Shown here piece by piece: positions 1-7,736 of a DNA stretch of 64,000 nucleotides. The stretch comes from Saprospirales bacterium. Its GTDB lineage: Bacteria > Bacteroidota > Bacteroidia > Chitinophagales > Saprospiraceae. The stretch spans positions 43,589-107,588 of the forward strand of contig REEI01000058.1 in the NCBI GenBank assembly GCA_007695145.1. Direction: 5' to 3'. The number at the start of each line of letters is the position of its first letter. Position 1 is the stretch's first letter. The notes under the pieces are model-generated. The model was not told the origin of the DNA and did not search any database. It was given only the letters and a program-made list of their open reading frames with translations. The position numbers were made by a program, and so were the translations under genes.

Positions 1-597
1 CAATCCATTGTGGATATAGCCCCCAGGATCGGTGGAGCTGTCACAGATTTGATTATTTCTGGTGTGAGACAAACCTATGTACCGTGCGCCCCGGTCATAA
101 AACTCCTGCACCCGGGTGATATCATACTCTAAAGGAAAACCATTTTCCAGTCCTATAAAAATTGAGTGCTTACCATTGATCTTATGTTCGTAAGCATCAT
201 CAGGACTAAGGGCAATAGCAGCAACACCCTCTGCCCTTTCAGCCATTTGATGGAGGAGATCGAATGTCTCATGAGCTCGCTCATATGCCCGTTTAAAATT
301 GGCTTCAGTCAAAGAGTTTTGTGGGACAAATACTGCGAAAAATGCTGCGTCAAGTCCGCCCTCCCTCATTCTTGGAAAATCGAGCTTTCCCCCTCCCCTT
401 CGGGCATCATTGCGTTTCATCACATCAAAGTCGTCTCGCCCCAGTCTCATCGGTGTGTCCACATGGGTATCCAAAGTGAGGATGGTTTTGTGAATAGCCT
501 CTACCTCTTCTTTGGGATCGGTATTGTGGTTAAAACTTACACCCATCCAACATGGGGCAAAAAGCAGGACCAACCATAACATATTCCTTAATGCCAT
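1..597 (-). CDS. Membrane dipeptidase (peptidase M19), 3' end cut by window edge
   Basis: The reverse strand is open from an ATG at 597 to the window edge, giving the first 199 residues. A signal-peptide-like stretch (residues 5-20) is followed by THVDTP with H45 and D47, the M19 zinc-binding HxD. The later GLENGFP supplies the bridging glutamate (E151), and YIGLSH-type sequence follows. In the renal dipeptidase family the remaining zinc ligands are two histidines further downstream, which lie outside the window. The family hydrolyses dipeptides, often with a D- or dehydro-residue; export is inferred from the leader. An ATG four codons in (MLWLV) is an alternative start. Family is certain from the motifs; substrate unknown. 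Confidence 0.88.
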   Translation of the reverse strand, partial: MALRNMLWLVLLFAPCWMGVSFNHNTDPKEEVEAIHKTILTLDTHVDTPMRLGRDDFDVMKRNDARRGGGKLDFPRMREGGLDAAFFAVFVPQNSLTEANFKRAYERAHETFDLLHQMAERAEGVAAIALSPDDAYEHKINGKHSIFIGLENGFPLEYDITRVQEFYDRGARYIGLSHTRNNQICDSSTDPGGYIHNGL

Positions 598-677
598 TAG
601 ATTATCTTTTGCTTGATTAATTTACAACCTCTTAAGGTCTGCCAGTAGGATTTCAGCCCGAAAGAAATGTTAGGCGT

Positions 678-685
678 CAAAGATA
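678..685 (-). promoter_or_regulatory. -7 box for the M19 dipeptidase gene
   Basis: On the reverse strand this reads TATCTTTG, an exact match to the Bacteroidota TAnnTTTG box, about 80 nt upstream of the dipeptidase start. No well-spaced -33 TTTG is visible. Confidence 0.4.
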
Positions 686-847
686 AAAAAATTATTCAAA
701 GGTCGCAGCAGGGTACTATTCTTGAAAAGTGACAAAATTGGATCAGTTTGGGACTCTAAGATAAAAAAAATCTAGTTTTTTTTGGGGGTGAAGATATTGG
801 AAAATCCCTAAAGAAGCTACCTTTACAATATGATGTATCGCTCTGTC

Positions 848-1657
848 ATGAATAAGGCTAAGTGGATAATATTTTCTCTTGGTTCCATACTTTTATATGC
901 AGATGGAAATAGCCAAACTGAACCAATGTCCGTTGATGGTCGCGCGTCCGGTCAATGGGCTTATACCTTAGAAGGGATACAATCTTCCTTCTCCAATCAG
1001 GCAGGGCTAGCCGTCATGAAAGGTTTTGGCATTGCAGCTTACGGGGAAAAAACCCACTGGCTTCCGGAATTTGCAAATGTGGGTCTGGCCGTTGGATGGA
1101 GCACAGGCACTAATTCAGGTATGTCTGTTAACTTTAGCTCATATGGAATAGAGGAATTCAGACAAAACCGCATAGGTCTGGCGTATGGGATGCGTCTTAC
1201 ATCAGACTTCCGGGTGGGTGTCCAAATCGATTGGTATCAGACAAGTATAGAGAGTTATGGGCAGAATTCACAGCTCACCTTTAGGTTGGGAGGGATTTAC
1301 AACATCTTTCCCACTTTAATGGCAGGATTCCACTTCTCCAATCCGGTGGGTATGGAAATATCCGGCAACCACCCCCTTCCCTCTGACTTTAATTTTGACC
1401 TTGAATGGTTGATTTCTTCGCAATTGTCAGTTGGTACAGGTTTAAAAAAATCAATAGATGAAAACCCCGGAATAAAAGTAGCAGTTCACTACCAGATCCA
1501 TCCAAATTTCAAATTGATGTTTGGGACCATTACCCAACCAACCAGATTCTCCTTTGGCTTTTCCCTTGATCTAAATGACTTTCGCCTTCATTCTGCAGGT
1601 AGTTACCATCAACATTTGGGATTCAGCCCCGCTGCAGGAATAACTTTTGAAAGGTAG
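848..1657 (+). CDS. Predicted outer-membrane beta-barrel protein, function unknown
   Basis: 269 residues from the ATG at 848, which places a signal peptide (basic start MNKAK, hydrophobic 6-17, likely cleavage near GNSQ) at the N-terminus; an in-frame ATG at 830 would add six residues ahead of it. The rest is alternating polar/apolar strands rich in Gly, Ser and aromatic residues, with turns such as RLTSDFRVGVQIDW and HPNFKLMFG, typical of an outer-membrane barrel of the PorV/FadL-like type, and it ends close to an aromatic-poor FER terminus. It looks monocistronic, between the divergent dipeptidase and rpsT. No catalytic motif is seen. The barrel assignment is by pattern, not by a recognised family. 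Confidence 0.7.
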   Translation: MNKAKWIIFSLGSILLYADGNSQTEPMSVDGRASGQWAYTLEGIQSSFSNQAGLAVMKGFGIAAYGEKTHWLPEFANVGLAVGWSTGTNSGMSVNFSSYGIEEFRQNRIGLAYGMRLTSDFRVGVQIDWYQTSIESYGQNSQLTFRLGGIYNIFPTLMAGFHFSNPVGMEISGNHPLPSDFNFDLEWLISSQLSVGTGLKKSIDENPGIKVAVHYQIHPNFKLMFGTITQPTRFSFGFSLDLNDFRLHSAGSYHQHLGFSPAAGITFER

Positions 1658-1850
1658 GCTGGTTGATGAGTAAATGAGAAGTAAAATGGTGGTTTACGGC
1701 AAAAGTTTGACAGTTATCCTCAGAGCAAGTTTTTTATGGTCCGAGTCGATATTGCCATACAGCGGTGAAAACATCATCGACAATCCAATTCAAATAAGAA
1801 AATTCCAAAAAAAATGCCGATCCAATATACACCCTATTGAAATATCCCCT

Positions 1851-1858
1851 TATATTTG
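1851..1858 (+). promoter_or_regulatory. -7 box of the rpsT promoter
   Basis: TATATTTG matches TAnnTTTG exactly, 34 nt before the rpsT start codon, giving a leader of roughly 25-30 nt. A canonical -33 TTTG is not evident. Confidence 0.55.
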
Positions 1859-1892
1859 CGCTCCGAAATAAAAACGTGTAAGAATTATTATT

Positions 1893-2144
1893 ATGGCAAA
1901 CCATCAGTCATCTAAGAAGAGAGCTCGGCAGGACGCAAAAAAGCGAATCCACAATCGTTATTATAAGAAATCAACCAGGACCGCTATTGCAAAACTCAGA
2001 GAAATTGAGGACAAGGGCGATGCTGAGAAGTTTCTTCCTAAAGTGGTGAGCATGATTGACAGGCTCGCTAAGAAAAATCAGTGGCACCAAAAAAAGGCTG
2101 CAAACCTCAAGAGCAAACTGACCAGACATGTTAACAGCATGTAA
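1893..2144 (+). CDS. rpsT: 30S ribosomal protein S20
   Basis: 83 residues, the usual length of bS20. The N-terminus MANHQSSKKRARQDAKKR and the lysine-rich helical body with KKAANLKSKLTRHV are characteristic. S20 binds 16S rRNA early in 30S assembly. It has its own -7 box upstream and a strong hairpin terminator downstream, so it is probably transcribed alone, as is common for rpsT. Confidence 0.97.
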   Translation: MANHQSSKKRARQDAKKRIHNRYYKKSTRTAIAKLREIEDKGDAEKFLPKVVSMIDRLAKKNQWHQKKAANLKSKLTRHVNSM

Positions 2145-2172
2145 AAAGGGGTCAATTTAAAGATATTATTCC

Positions 2173-2209
2173 AAGCGCATTAGGCAACCACCTATTGCGC
2201 TTTTTTTTT
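2173..2209 (+). terminator. Intrinsic terminator after rpsT
   Basis: AAGCGCA (2173-2179) pairs with TGCGCTT (2196-2202), extended inside by AGG/CCT (2182-2184 with 2191-2193) around a CAACCA loop, and is followed by an uninterrupted T-run to 2209. Confidence 0.9.
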
Positions 2210-2311
2210 GTCCATGGACATGGAATGCCAAACTACAACAAGACCGAAATCCTACAAGGGCTCACAGAACAAAGGGGTGGGAATTCCGTTCTTTAAATAA
2301 AATATTTTCAC

Positions 2312-2328
2312 TAAATTTGACCAAATTT
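2312..2328 (+). promoter_or_regulatory. paa promoter -7 box overlapped by a palindromic operator candidate
   Basis: TAAATTTG (2312-2319) is an exact TAnnTTTG box 16 nt before the paaA start. It is embedded in the perfect inverted repeat AAATTTG-AC-CAAATTT (2313-2328), which covers the -7 box and the expected transcription start. A dimeric regulator bound there would block transcription. The identity of such a regulator is not given by the sequence. Confidence 0.5.
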
Positions 2329-2335
2329 TAGAATT

Positions 2336-3295
2336 ATGAGTGAGAGTTCAATGCTTAAGAGATTTGAAGATAAAATTCAGCGGGAAATAAAAATAGAACC
2401 AAGAGACTGGATGCCGGATGAATACAGAAAAACCCTTGTCCGACAGATTTCCCAGCATGCCCATTCTGAAATAGTAGGAATGCTTCCCGAGGGCAATTGG
2501 GTCACTCGGGCTCCATCTATGAGGAGAAAGGTAGCCCTCATTGCCAAGGTCCAGGATGAGGCAGGTCATGGCCTTTATTTATACTCCGCAGCTGAGACTC
2601 TTGGGACCTCACGCAAGGAGATGATTGACGATTTACACAGCGGAAAAGCAAAATACAGCTCAATATTTAATTATCCCACCCTAAGCTGGGCAGATATTGG
2701 AGCGATCGGTTGGTTGGTAGATGGTGCAGCCATTATAAACCAGGTAATGCTTTGCAGAACTTCTTATGGCCCATACGCAAGAGCAATGGTTCGCATTTGC
2801 AAGGAAGAGTCCTTTCATCAGCGTCAGGGATATGAAATTATGCTCACTTTAGCGCGTGGCTCTGAAGAGCAAAAAGCAATGGCTCAGGATGCCTTAAATA
2901 GATGGTGGTGGCCCTCATTAATGATGTTTGGCCCCCCTGATCACGAATCAAAGCACAGTGCTCAATCCATGGCCTGGAAGATCAAGAGAAAATCTAACGA
3001 CGAGCTCCGCCAGAGTTTTGTGGATGCCACGGTGCCGCAGGCAAAGCTCATTGATCTTGTTATTCCCGATCCTGATCTGAAGTGGAATGAAGATCGTGGA
3101 CATTACGACTTTGGCGAAATAGACTGGGAGGAATTTTGGAATGTAGTCAAGGGAAACGGACCTTGCAACAAACAGCGACTTGAGGCGAGAAACAAAGCCC
3201 ACGATGAGGGTAAATGGGTGCGAGAAGCAGCAGCTGCCTTTGCTGAAAAACAAGCGACAAGAAGAAAGGACGTACAGCAAAAAATTGCTTCTTAG
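2336..3295 (+). CDS. paaA: 1,2-phenylacetyl-CoA epoxidase, catalytic subunit PaaA
   Basis: 319 residues, close to the family norm. PaaA is the di-iron oxygenase subunit that epoxidises the aromatic ring of phenylacetyl-CoA, the committed step of aerobic phenylacetate breakdown. The ferritin-like carboxylate/histidine ligands are visible: E75-x2-H78 (DEAGHG) and E158-x2-H161 (EESFHQ). It is first in a paaABCD series with the same order as other bacterial clusters, though 226 nt separate it from paaB. The start is set by the ATG 16 nt downstream of an exact -7 box. The reductase PaaE, which supplies electrons, is not encoded in this window. Confidence 0.96.
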   Translation: MSESSMLKRFEDKIQREIKIEPRDWMPDEYRKTLVRQISQHAHSEIVGMLPEGNWVTRAPSMRRKVALIAKVQDEAGHGLYLYSAAETLGTSRKEMIDDLHSGKAKYSSIFNYPTLSWADIGAIGWLVDGAAIINQVMLCRTSYGPYARAMVRICKEESFHQRQGYEIMLTLARGSEEQKAMAQDALNRWWWPSLMMFGPPDHESKHSAQSMAWKIKRKSNDELRQSFVDATVPQAKLIDLVIPDPDLKWNEDRGHYDFGEIDWEEFWNVVKGNGPCNKQRLEARNKAHDEGKWVREAAAAFAEKQATRRKDVQQKIAS

Positions 3296-3521
3296 TGCGC
3301 TATTAGATCAAGGGGAAATTCGCTTTTGGATACCAGAAAGCCAGGCTTTTGGACAGAATCTGAGCGTTTTATGGAATCTTTTTCTATCTTGAATCTTTTA
3401 TTGATGAAATTAGGAACGATACAGACCCCATACAGACCCATTAATATACAAGAGGTCTGAAACGATGCTGGTTATCAGTTTATGGGATTTGGATTATTAA
3501 AAAACTTTAAAAGTTAGAAAT
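3296..3521 (+). other. Long untranslated gap inside the paa cluster
   Basis: 226 nt between paaA and paaB, unusual for genes encoding a stoichiometric complex. It contains a tandem 11-bp repeat (ATACAGACCC at 3419-3428 and 3430-3439), a weak stem pairing CAGACC (3433-3438) with GGTCTG (3454-3459), and an AACTTT-A-AAAGTT palindrome (3503-3515) just before paaB. No T-run terminator and no reading frame of note. Confidence 0.5.
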
Positions 3522-3812
3522 ATGAGCAATGAAAAGGACTGGCCTCTTTGGGAAATTTTTATCAGAAGTAGGGCCGGACTCAATCACAAACACGTGGGTA
3601 GCCTCCATGCCGCGGATGCAGAAATGGCCATAGAAAATGCGCGAGATGTGTACACCCGCAGAAATGAAGGCATAAGCATATGGGTGGTGGAGTCAAAATA
3701 TATCAAAGCTTCCAATCCCGCTGATGAGGAGTCACTGTTTGAACCGGCAAGCGATAAAATCTATCGCCACCCCACTTTCTACGATCTCCCCGATGAGTTG
3801 AAGCATATGTAA
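3522..3812 (+). CDS. paaB: 1,2-phenylacetyl-CoA epoxidase, structural subunit PaaB
   Basis: 96 residues, the usual size. The N-terminus WPLWEIFIRSRAGLNHKHVGS, followed by DAEMAIENARDVYTRRNEG and the IWVV segment, is the PaaB signature. PaaB has no cofactor; it bridges PaaA-PaaC heterodimers and is needed for activity. Twenty-four nt separate it from paaC, so the two are co-transcribed. Confidence 0.96.
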   Translation: MSNEKDWPLWEIFIRSRAGLNHKHVGSLHAADAEMAIENARDVYTRRNEGISIWVVESKYIKASNPADEESLFEPASDKIYRHPTFYDLPDELKHM

Positions 3813-3836
3813 TCGATTATAAAAAATCAGTCTACT

Positions 3837-4604
3837 ATGAAGTCTTATACAAAATACGATCCACTGGTTGAATATGTGCTTAGGTCGGCAGACAATACTT
3901 TGATACTGGGCCATCGCCTTTCAGAGCTCTGTGGCCATGGTCCCGTTTTAGAACAGGACATTGCAATAACCAATATTTCTCTTGATTTACTGGGTCAATC
4001 CAGAATGTATCTGCAATATGCTGCACAACAAATAGGCAATAATGAAACTGAAGACACTCTGGCCTTTCTTCGGGATGGGATGCAATTCAGAAATTGTCAA
4101 CTGACCGAGCAACCCAATGGGGATTTTGCACATACCATTATTCGGAGTTTCATCTTTGACTCCTACCACTTCTATTTTTGCCAATCATTGAAGAGTTCTA
4201 CTGACAGTTCTCTTGCAGAAATTGCAGCCAAATCGCTCAAAGAGGTTACCTATCATCGAAAGTTCAGCTCCGAATGGACCATCCGATTGGGAGATGGGAC
4301 TGCCGAAAGCAATGAGAGGATGCAAAAAGCCCTGGAAAATCTTTGGCCCTATAGTGGAGAGTTGACCGAAGAGGATGCAGTTGATGCAAAAATGGCTGCA
4401 GAGGGAATCGGTGTGGACCTGAAAGATATCAGCGGTTCTATCAACGATTACCGAAACAATATTTTAGAAAGAGCAGGACTTAAAGTGCCTGAAAAAGTTT
4501 TTATGCATTCCGGCGGAAAAAAAGGATTACACACTGAACATCATGGCTATATCCTTGCGGAGATGCAATTCATGCAAAGGGCTTATCCCGGTTTAAACTG
4601 GTAA
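3837..4604 (+). CDS. paaC: 1,2-phenylacetyl-CoA epoxidase, subunit PaaC
   Basis: 255 residues, ferritin-like fold related to PaaA; it forms the stable PaaA-PaaC core. Typical family segments are LGHRLSELCGHGPVLEQDIA near residue 25, LGQSRMYLQYAAQ near 50 and the C-terminal HTEHHGYILAEMQFMQRAYP. It lies between paaB (24 nt) and paaD (2 nt), so translation with paaD is probably coupled. Confidence 0.95.
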   Translation: MKSYTKYDPLVEYVLRSADNTLILGHRLSELCGHGPVLEQDIAITNISLDLLGQSRMYLQYAAQQIGNNETEDTLAFLRDGMQFRNCQLTEQPNGDFAHTIIRSFIFDSYHFYFCQSLKSSTDSSLAEIAAKSLKEVTYHRKFSSEWTIRLGDGTAESNERMQKALENLWPYSGELTEEDAVDAKMAAEGIGVDLKDISGSINDYRNNILERAGLKVPEKVFMHSGGKKGLHTEHHGYILAEMQFMQRAYPGLNW

Positions 4605-4606
4605 CT

Positions 4607-5107
4607 ATGAACACTACCCAAAAATTTTCTCAGCAACAGATATTCGATCTCCTTGAAGAGGTTAAAGACCCTGAGATACCTGTCATTTCAGTAGTAGACC
4701 TGGGAGTGGTAAGGGAAGTAAAATACGAAGGAAAGAAATTGATTGTTACCATCACTCCGACTTACTCAGGTTGCCCGGCTATGGGGGTTATTCAAATGGA
4801 GATCACTACCGCTCTATTGGAAGCTGGGATTATTGACTTTGAGGTGCGCACCTCACTATCCCCGGCCTGGACCACGCGCTGGATGTCTGAAAAGGGAAAG
4901 AAAGCACTTAAAGAATATGGAATTGCCCCCCCTCTGGACAATGAGGGCAATGAATCAGACCTCTTTGGGGAAATGCCTGCCATCCAATGCCCTCATTGCG
5001 GCTCAAAAAACACAGGAATGACGAATCGCTTTGGCAGCACACCCTGTAAGTCCCTTCACCAGTGTAAAGATTGCCTGGAGCCTTTTGACTATTTTAAGTG
5101 CCATTGA
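4607..5107 (+). CDS. paaD: Phenylacetyl-CoA epoxidase maturation protein PaaD
   Basis: 166 residues. The first ~95 are a MIP18/DUF59 domain (VKDPEIPVISVVDLG, then SGCPAMG), the domain of iron-sulfur assembly factors. The last ~40 carry a CPHCG...C...CKDC...C zinc-ribbon-like cysteine set found in PaaD. In other bacteria PaaD is needed for a functional epoxidase, probably through FeS handling for PaaE. It begins 2 nt after paaC and is the last gene of the cluster; where paaE would often follow, there is a non-coding repeat element. Confidence 0.95.
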   Translation: MNTTQKFSQQQIFDLLEEVKDPEIPVISVVDLGVVREVKYEGKKLIVTITPTYSGCPAMGVIQMEITTALLEAGIIDFEVRTSLSPAWTTRWMSEKGKKALKEYGIAPPLDNEGNESDLFGEMPAIQCPHCGSKNTGMTNRFGSTPCKSLHQCKDCLEPFDYFKCH

Positions 5108-5188
5108 ATTTATTCTGCCCTCAATAGGCAACTGCATCGACTCAGACCGATTCCTTTTATCACAGCTTCTCCCATTACTTTTTAAATC

Positions 5189-5537
5189 AATTGTTTTAGG
5201 CACATAAGTATTATGAAAACACCTCATGAATACTTTATTATTTCTTCGACTCAAGTAAAAATAACATTTCCAGCACTAATGGACAATCTTGATTTACGAA
5301 CAAGGAACACCGATTAACGATTTCAGATTTTAATTCCAATCATTCTTACCTACAAATTATTGCTAATCATGCATTCAATGATTAAAAAGTTCGCAAATGG
5401 GCGTTCGTTAATCGGTGTTCGTTAATCAATAACTGTCCTGTTTCACCTATACTCATTAAGGTTGGCCCTCATTCACTTGTCTTGATTGAAGTCAACCAAG
5501 TATATTTGATCTTTATCCCTTAATAGCCTAATTCAAT
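5189..5537 (+). mobile_element. Non-autonomous inverted-repeat (MITE-like) element, copy A, 349 bp
   Basis: The ends are imperfect inverted repeats: left ATTGTTTTAGGCACATAAG (from 5190), right read in reverse ATTGAATTAGGCTATTAAG (to 5537). The 5-mer AAATC flanks it on both sides (5184-5188 and 5538-5542), consistent with a 5-bp target duplication. Inside, GAACACCGATTAACGA (5305-5320) pairs perfectly with TCGTTAATCGGTGTTC (5405-5420), and GTTCGTTAATC occurs twice (5403-5413, 5417-5427). There is no transposase. A second copy of the same type, in the same orientation, is at 10301-10630; shorter relatives lie at 24730 and 63850 in the opposite orientation. A lineage-specific regulatory repeat is an alternative reading. 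Confidence 0.75.
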
Positions 5538-5698
5538 AAATCTAATTTTGGGTTTCCGGTAGTCAATGATTTAGGTTTATCACCATTTAAAAGTCCAATC
5601 AGTAACCCTCCAACTACAATTTACAACCAAAGTTGATCAGCCTTTAAACCTAAGTTCCTGATTTGTTGTTTGCAATAAATTGTTTAAAGAAACTTGTG

Positions 5699-6157
5699 AT
5701 GATAAAAAAAGGCGATAGAGCACCTCTGATCCAACTTACAGATTCAGACCTGCAAGCCATACAAATTCCTGCAAAGGATTCAACTACCTTACTACTGTTC
5801 TTTCCACTTGCTTTCACCTCTGTATGTACGACTGAAATGTGCGGGGTAAGGGATAATCTCAAATGGTACAATGGGGTAAATGCCCGGGTTTTTGGGATAT
5901 CGGTGGACAGTCCTTTTACCCTTAAAGAATTTAAAACGGCTCAGGATTTAAACTTCCCGCTACTATCCGACTTCAACAGAAGCGCGGCTGCTGCCTATGG
6001 TGCAATCTACGAAGACTTTTTCGGGATGAAAGGAGTGGCAAAGAGGTCCGCTTTTGTAATAGATGGAAATGGAGTGGTACAGTATGCAGAAGTATTAGAG
6101 GATGCCGGGCAACTACCAAATTTTGAGGAAATAGCAAATGCTATAAGAAACCTTTAA
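5699..6157 (+). CDS. Peroxiredoxin (AhpC/TSA family, AhpE/PrxQ-like)
   Basis: 152 residues from the ATG at 5699; a start at 5663 would add twelve residues unlike the family. FPLAFTSVC gives the P-x3-T-x2-C peroxidatic motif with the catalytic cysteine, and FPLLSDFNRSAAAAYG and KRSAFVIDGNGVV are standard thioredoxin-fold segments. It reduces hydrogen or organic peroxides with thiols in the cytoplasm. A second cysteine five residues after the first (CTTEMC) is the spacing of atypical two-Cys PrxQ proteins, although the body is closest to AhpE, where a single cysteine is usual. It stands alone between a repeat element and a convergent mscS-type gene. Confidence 0.93.
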   Translation: MIKKGDRAPLIQLTDSDLQAIQIPAKDSTTLLLFFPLAFTSVCTTEMCGVRDNLKWYNGVNARVFGISVDSPFTLKEFKTAQDLNFPLLSDFNRSAAAAYGAIYEDFFGMKGVAKRSAFVIDGNGVVQYAEVLEDAGQLPNFEEIANAIRNL

Positions 6158-6314
6158 ACTTCACTTGGAAGGAAGCATCAGGTTGGACCCGGATGAAGAA
6201 GTAAGGCAGTTGACCACTGTTCTCAATTCAACAAAAAAGGAGTGGTGTTTCCTGAGAAAAATATCCCCCCAACCTTTCATTCAGTTGGAGGGAAGTATTT
6301 TGGAGAATAGGAAA

Positions 6315-7133
6315 TCAATTATTCAATTTATCGAGATGCACATCCATCTGCGGATAGGGAATATTTACACCCTCTTTGTCAAAAGCTTTTTTAACTTCTT
6401 CAATCAGGTAGAAATAAACAGGCCATTTGTGCTCAGTTTTTGTCCAACAGCGAACTTTAAAGTTGACACTGCTATCTGCCAACTCGCTAACAAATATATC
6501 GATCGGCTTTTCTTTGATTACGGCTTCATGATTTTCGAGTAAATTTTTAATGATGGAACGGGCTTTGTCAATATCATCTCCATACCCTATACCAAAAGTC
6601 CAATCAGTTCTCAATTCACCTGTAACGGAGATATTGGTAATGGTACCCCCCGTAATTACCCCATTGGGAATGTACACTTTTTGATTGTCAAAAGTGTGAA
6701 TAATGGTTTGGAAAATCCCAACCTCTCTTACGGTTCCCATCACTCCCTGCACTGATACGGAATCTCCAACTTTAAATGGCTTGAAAATCAAGAGCAACAC
6801 GCCACTGGCAAAGTGACCGAGGGTTCCCTGTAAGGCAAGACCAATTGCGAAGGCGGCTGCACCGATTACTGCCACAAAGGAGGTGGTCTGAATACCAAAT
6901 ACTCCGGCAACACTGATTAAGACCAAAATTTTGAGACCTACGGTAATTAATTTGGTAAAGAACGGAATAACTGTAGGATCAACACTTCTCTTCTGAAGTC
7001 GGTTTCTCATTACTCTCCCAATCCTCCCCGCTATCCAAAAACCTATAACAAGAGTCACCAAAGCAAGTAGAACCTGGGCTCCAAATCCAATTGCAGTTTC
7101 TAAAATAACTTCTGAGTCAATATATTCTTCCAT
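6315..7133 (-). CDS. mscS: Small-conductance mechanosensitive channel (MscS family)
   Basis: 272 residues, close to E. coli MscS. Three hydrophobic segments lie at roughly 15-38, 62-82 and 85-112; the third is the Gly/Ala-rich pore helix (AFAIGLALQGTLGHFASG) leading into KPFKVGDSV, and the beta domain (IPNGVITGGTITN) and C-terminal vestibule follow. Inner-membrane tension-gated channel that relieves hypo-osmotic shock. Divergent from recX with an 80-bp spacer. A second, much larger MscS homologue is at 55873-57633. Confidence 0.95.
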   Translation of the reverse strand: MEEYIDSEVILETAIGFGAQVLLALVTLVIGFWIAGRIGRVMRNRLQKRSVDPTVIPFFTKLITVGLKILVLISVAGVFGIQTTSFVAVIGAAAFAIGLALQGTLGHFASGVLLLIFKPFKVGDSVSVQGVMGTVREVGIFQTIIHTFDNQKVYIPNGVITGGTITNISVTGELRTDWTFGIGYGDDIDKARSIIKNLLENHEAVIKEKPIDIFVSELADSSVNFKVRCWTKTEHKWPVYFYLIEEVKKAFDKEGVNIPYPQMDVHLDKLNN

Positions 7134-7213
7134 GAGTTTTGAACATTTTTACCGGATACCATATATTATAGTAGTTTAGTGCAAATTGTTCATTTACTAT
7201 TGCAATTAATTTT

Positions 7214-7672
7214 ATGAATGAGGATAAAATATTGAAAAAAGCAACTTCGTATTGCGCCTATCAGGAAAGATCTGAAAAGCAGCTAAGAGAAAAGCTCATT
7301 AAATTGGGCGCAGATGAGTACCTTGCTGAAAAGCTTACAAATCTATTGATCAATGAAAAATACTGTGATAATCTGAGATTTGCAAAATCCTATGTGCGAG
7401 GAAAGTTCTATCAAAAAAAATGGGGAAAACTGAAAATTAAAGCGGGCTTAAAAACGCATAATTTACCTCCAAACCTAATCGATATTGCCCTGGGTGAAAT
7501 CGATACCGGTGATTACCTACAACAACTTGAAAAAAACCTAAAAACCAAAGCGAAGTCAGTAGGGAATCATGACAAAAAGGCCCAGCGATTCAAAGTATAT
7601 CAGTCTCTCTACCGCAAGGGATTTGAATCTGATCTGATTTTTAAGTTAATGGGAGAGCACCTCAGTGATTAA
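7214..7672 (+). CDS. recX: Regulatory protein RecX
   Basis: 152 residues of helical triplet repeats typical of RecX: AxxYCAYQERSEKQLREKL near the N-terminus, LINEKYCDNLRFAKSYVRGK (the conserved yIdD-rFA motif) and KAQRFKVYQSLYRKGFESDLI at the C-terminus. RecX limits RecA filament extension. recA is not adjacent. It converges with the deacylase gene below, ending in a hairpin plus T-run. Confidence 0.93.
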   Translation: MNEDKILKKATSYCAYQERSEKQLREKLIKLGADEYLAEKLTNLLINEKYCDNLRFAKSYVRGKFYQKKWGKLKIKAGLKTHNLPPNLIDIALGEIDTGDYLQQLEKNLKTKAKSVGNHDKKAQRFKVYQSLYRKGFESDLIFKLMGEHLSD

Positions 7673-7712
7673 CGGGCTGTCTATGCTCAGGAGTTGAGTC
7701 TTTAAAGCGCCC

Positions 7713-7736
7713 TACTGTTATACAGTACTTTTTTTT
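7713..7736 (+). terminator. Probable terminator of recX
   Basis: TACTGT (7713-7718) and ACAGTA (7722-7727) form a six-pair stem with a TAT loop, followed by eight T. The stem is AT-rich and short, and the T-run lies inside the end of the convergent gene. Confidence 0.5.

Noticed and set aside
166..579. 137-codon forward frame at the window start
   Set aside because: It lies opposite the M19 dipeptidase reading frame, whose zinc motifs are clear, and its own translation has no recognisable features.
1674..1871. 65-codon frame before rpsT
   Set aside because: Overlaps the rpsT -7 box and has no recognisable motif or leader.
6165..6542. 125-codon forward frame after the peroxiredoxin
   Set aside because: Mostly antisense to the end of the small MscS gene; no motif and no promoter of its own.
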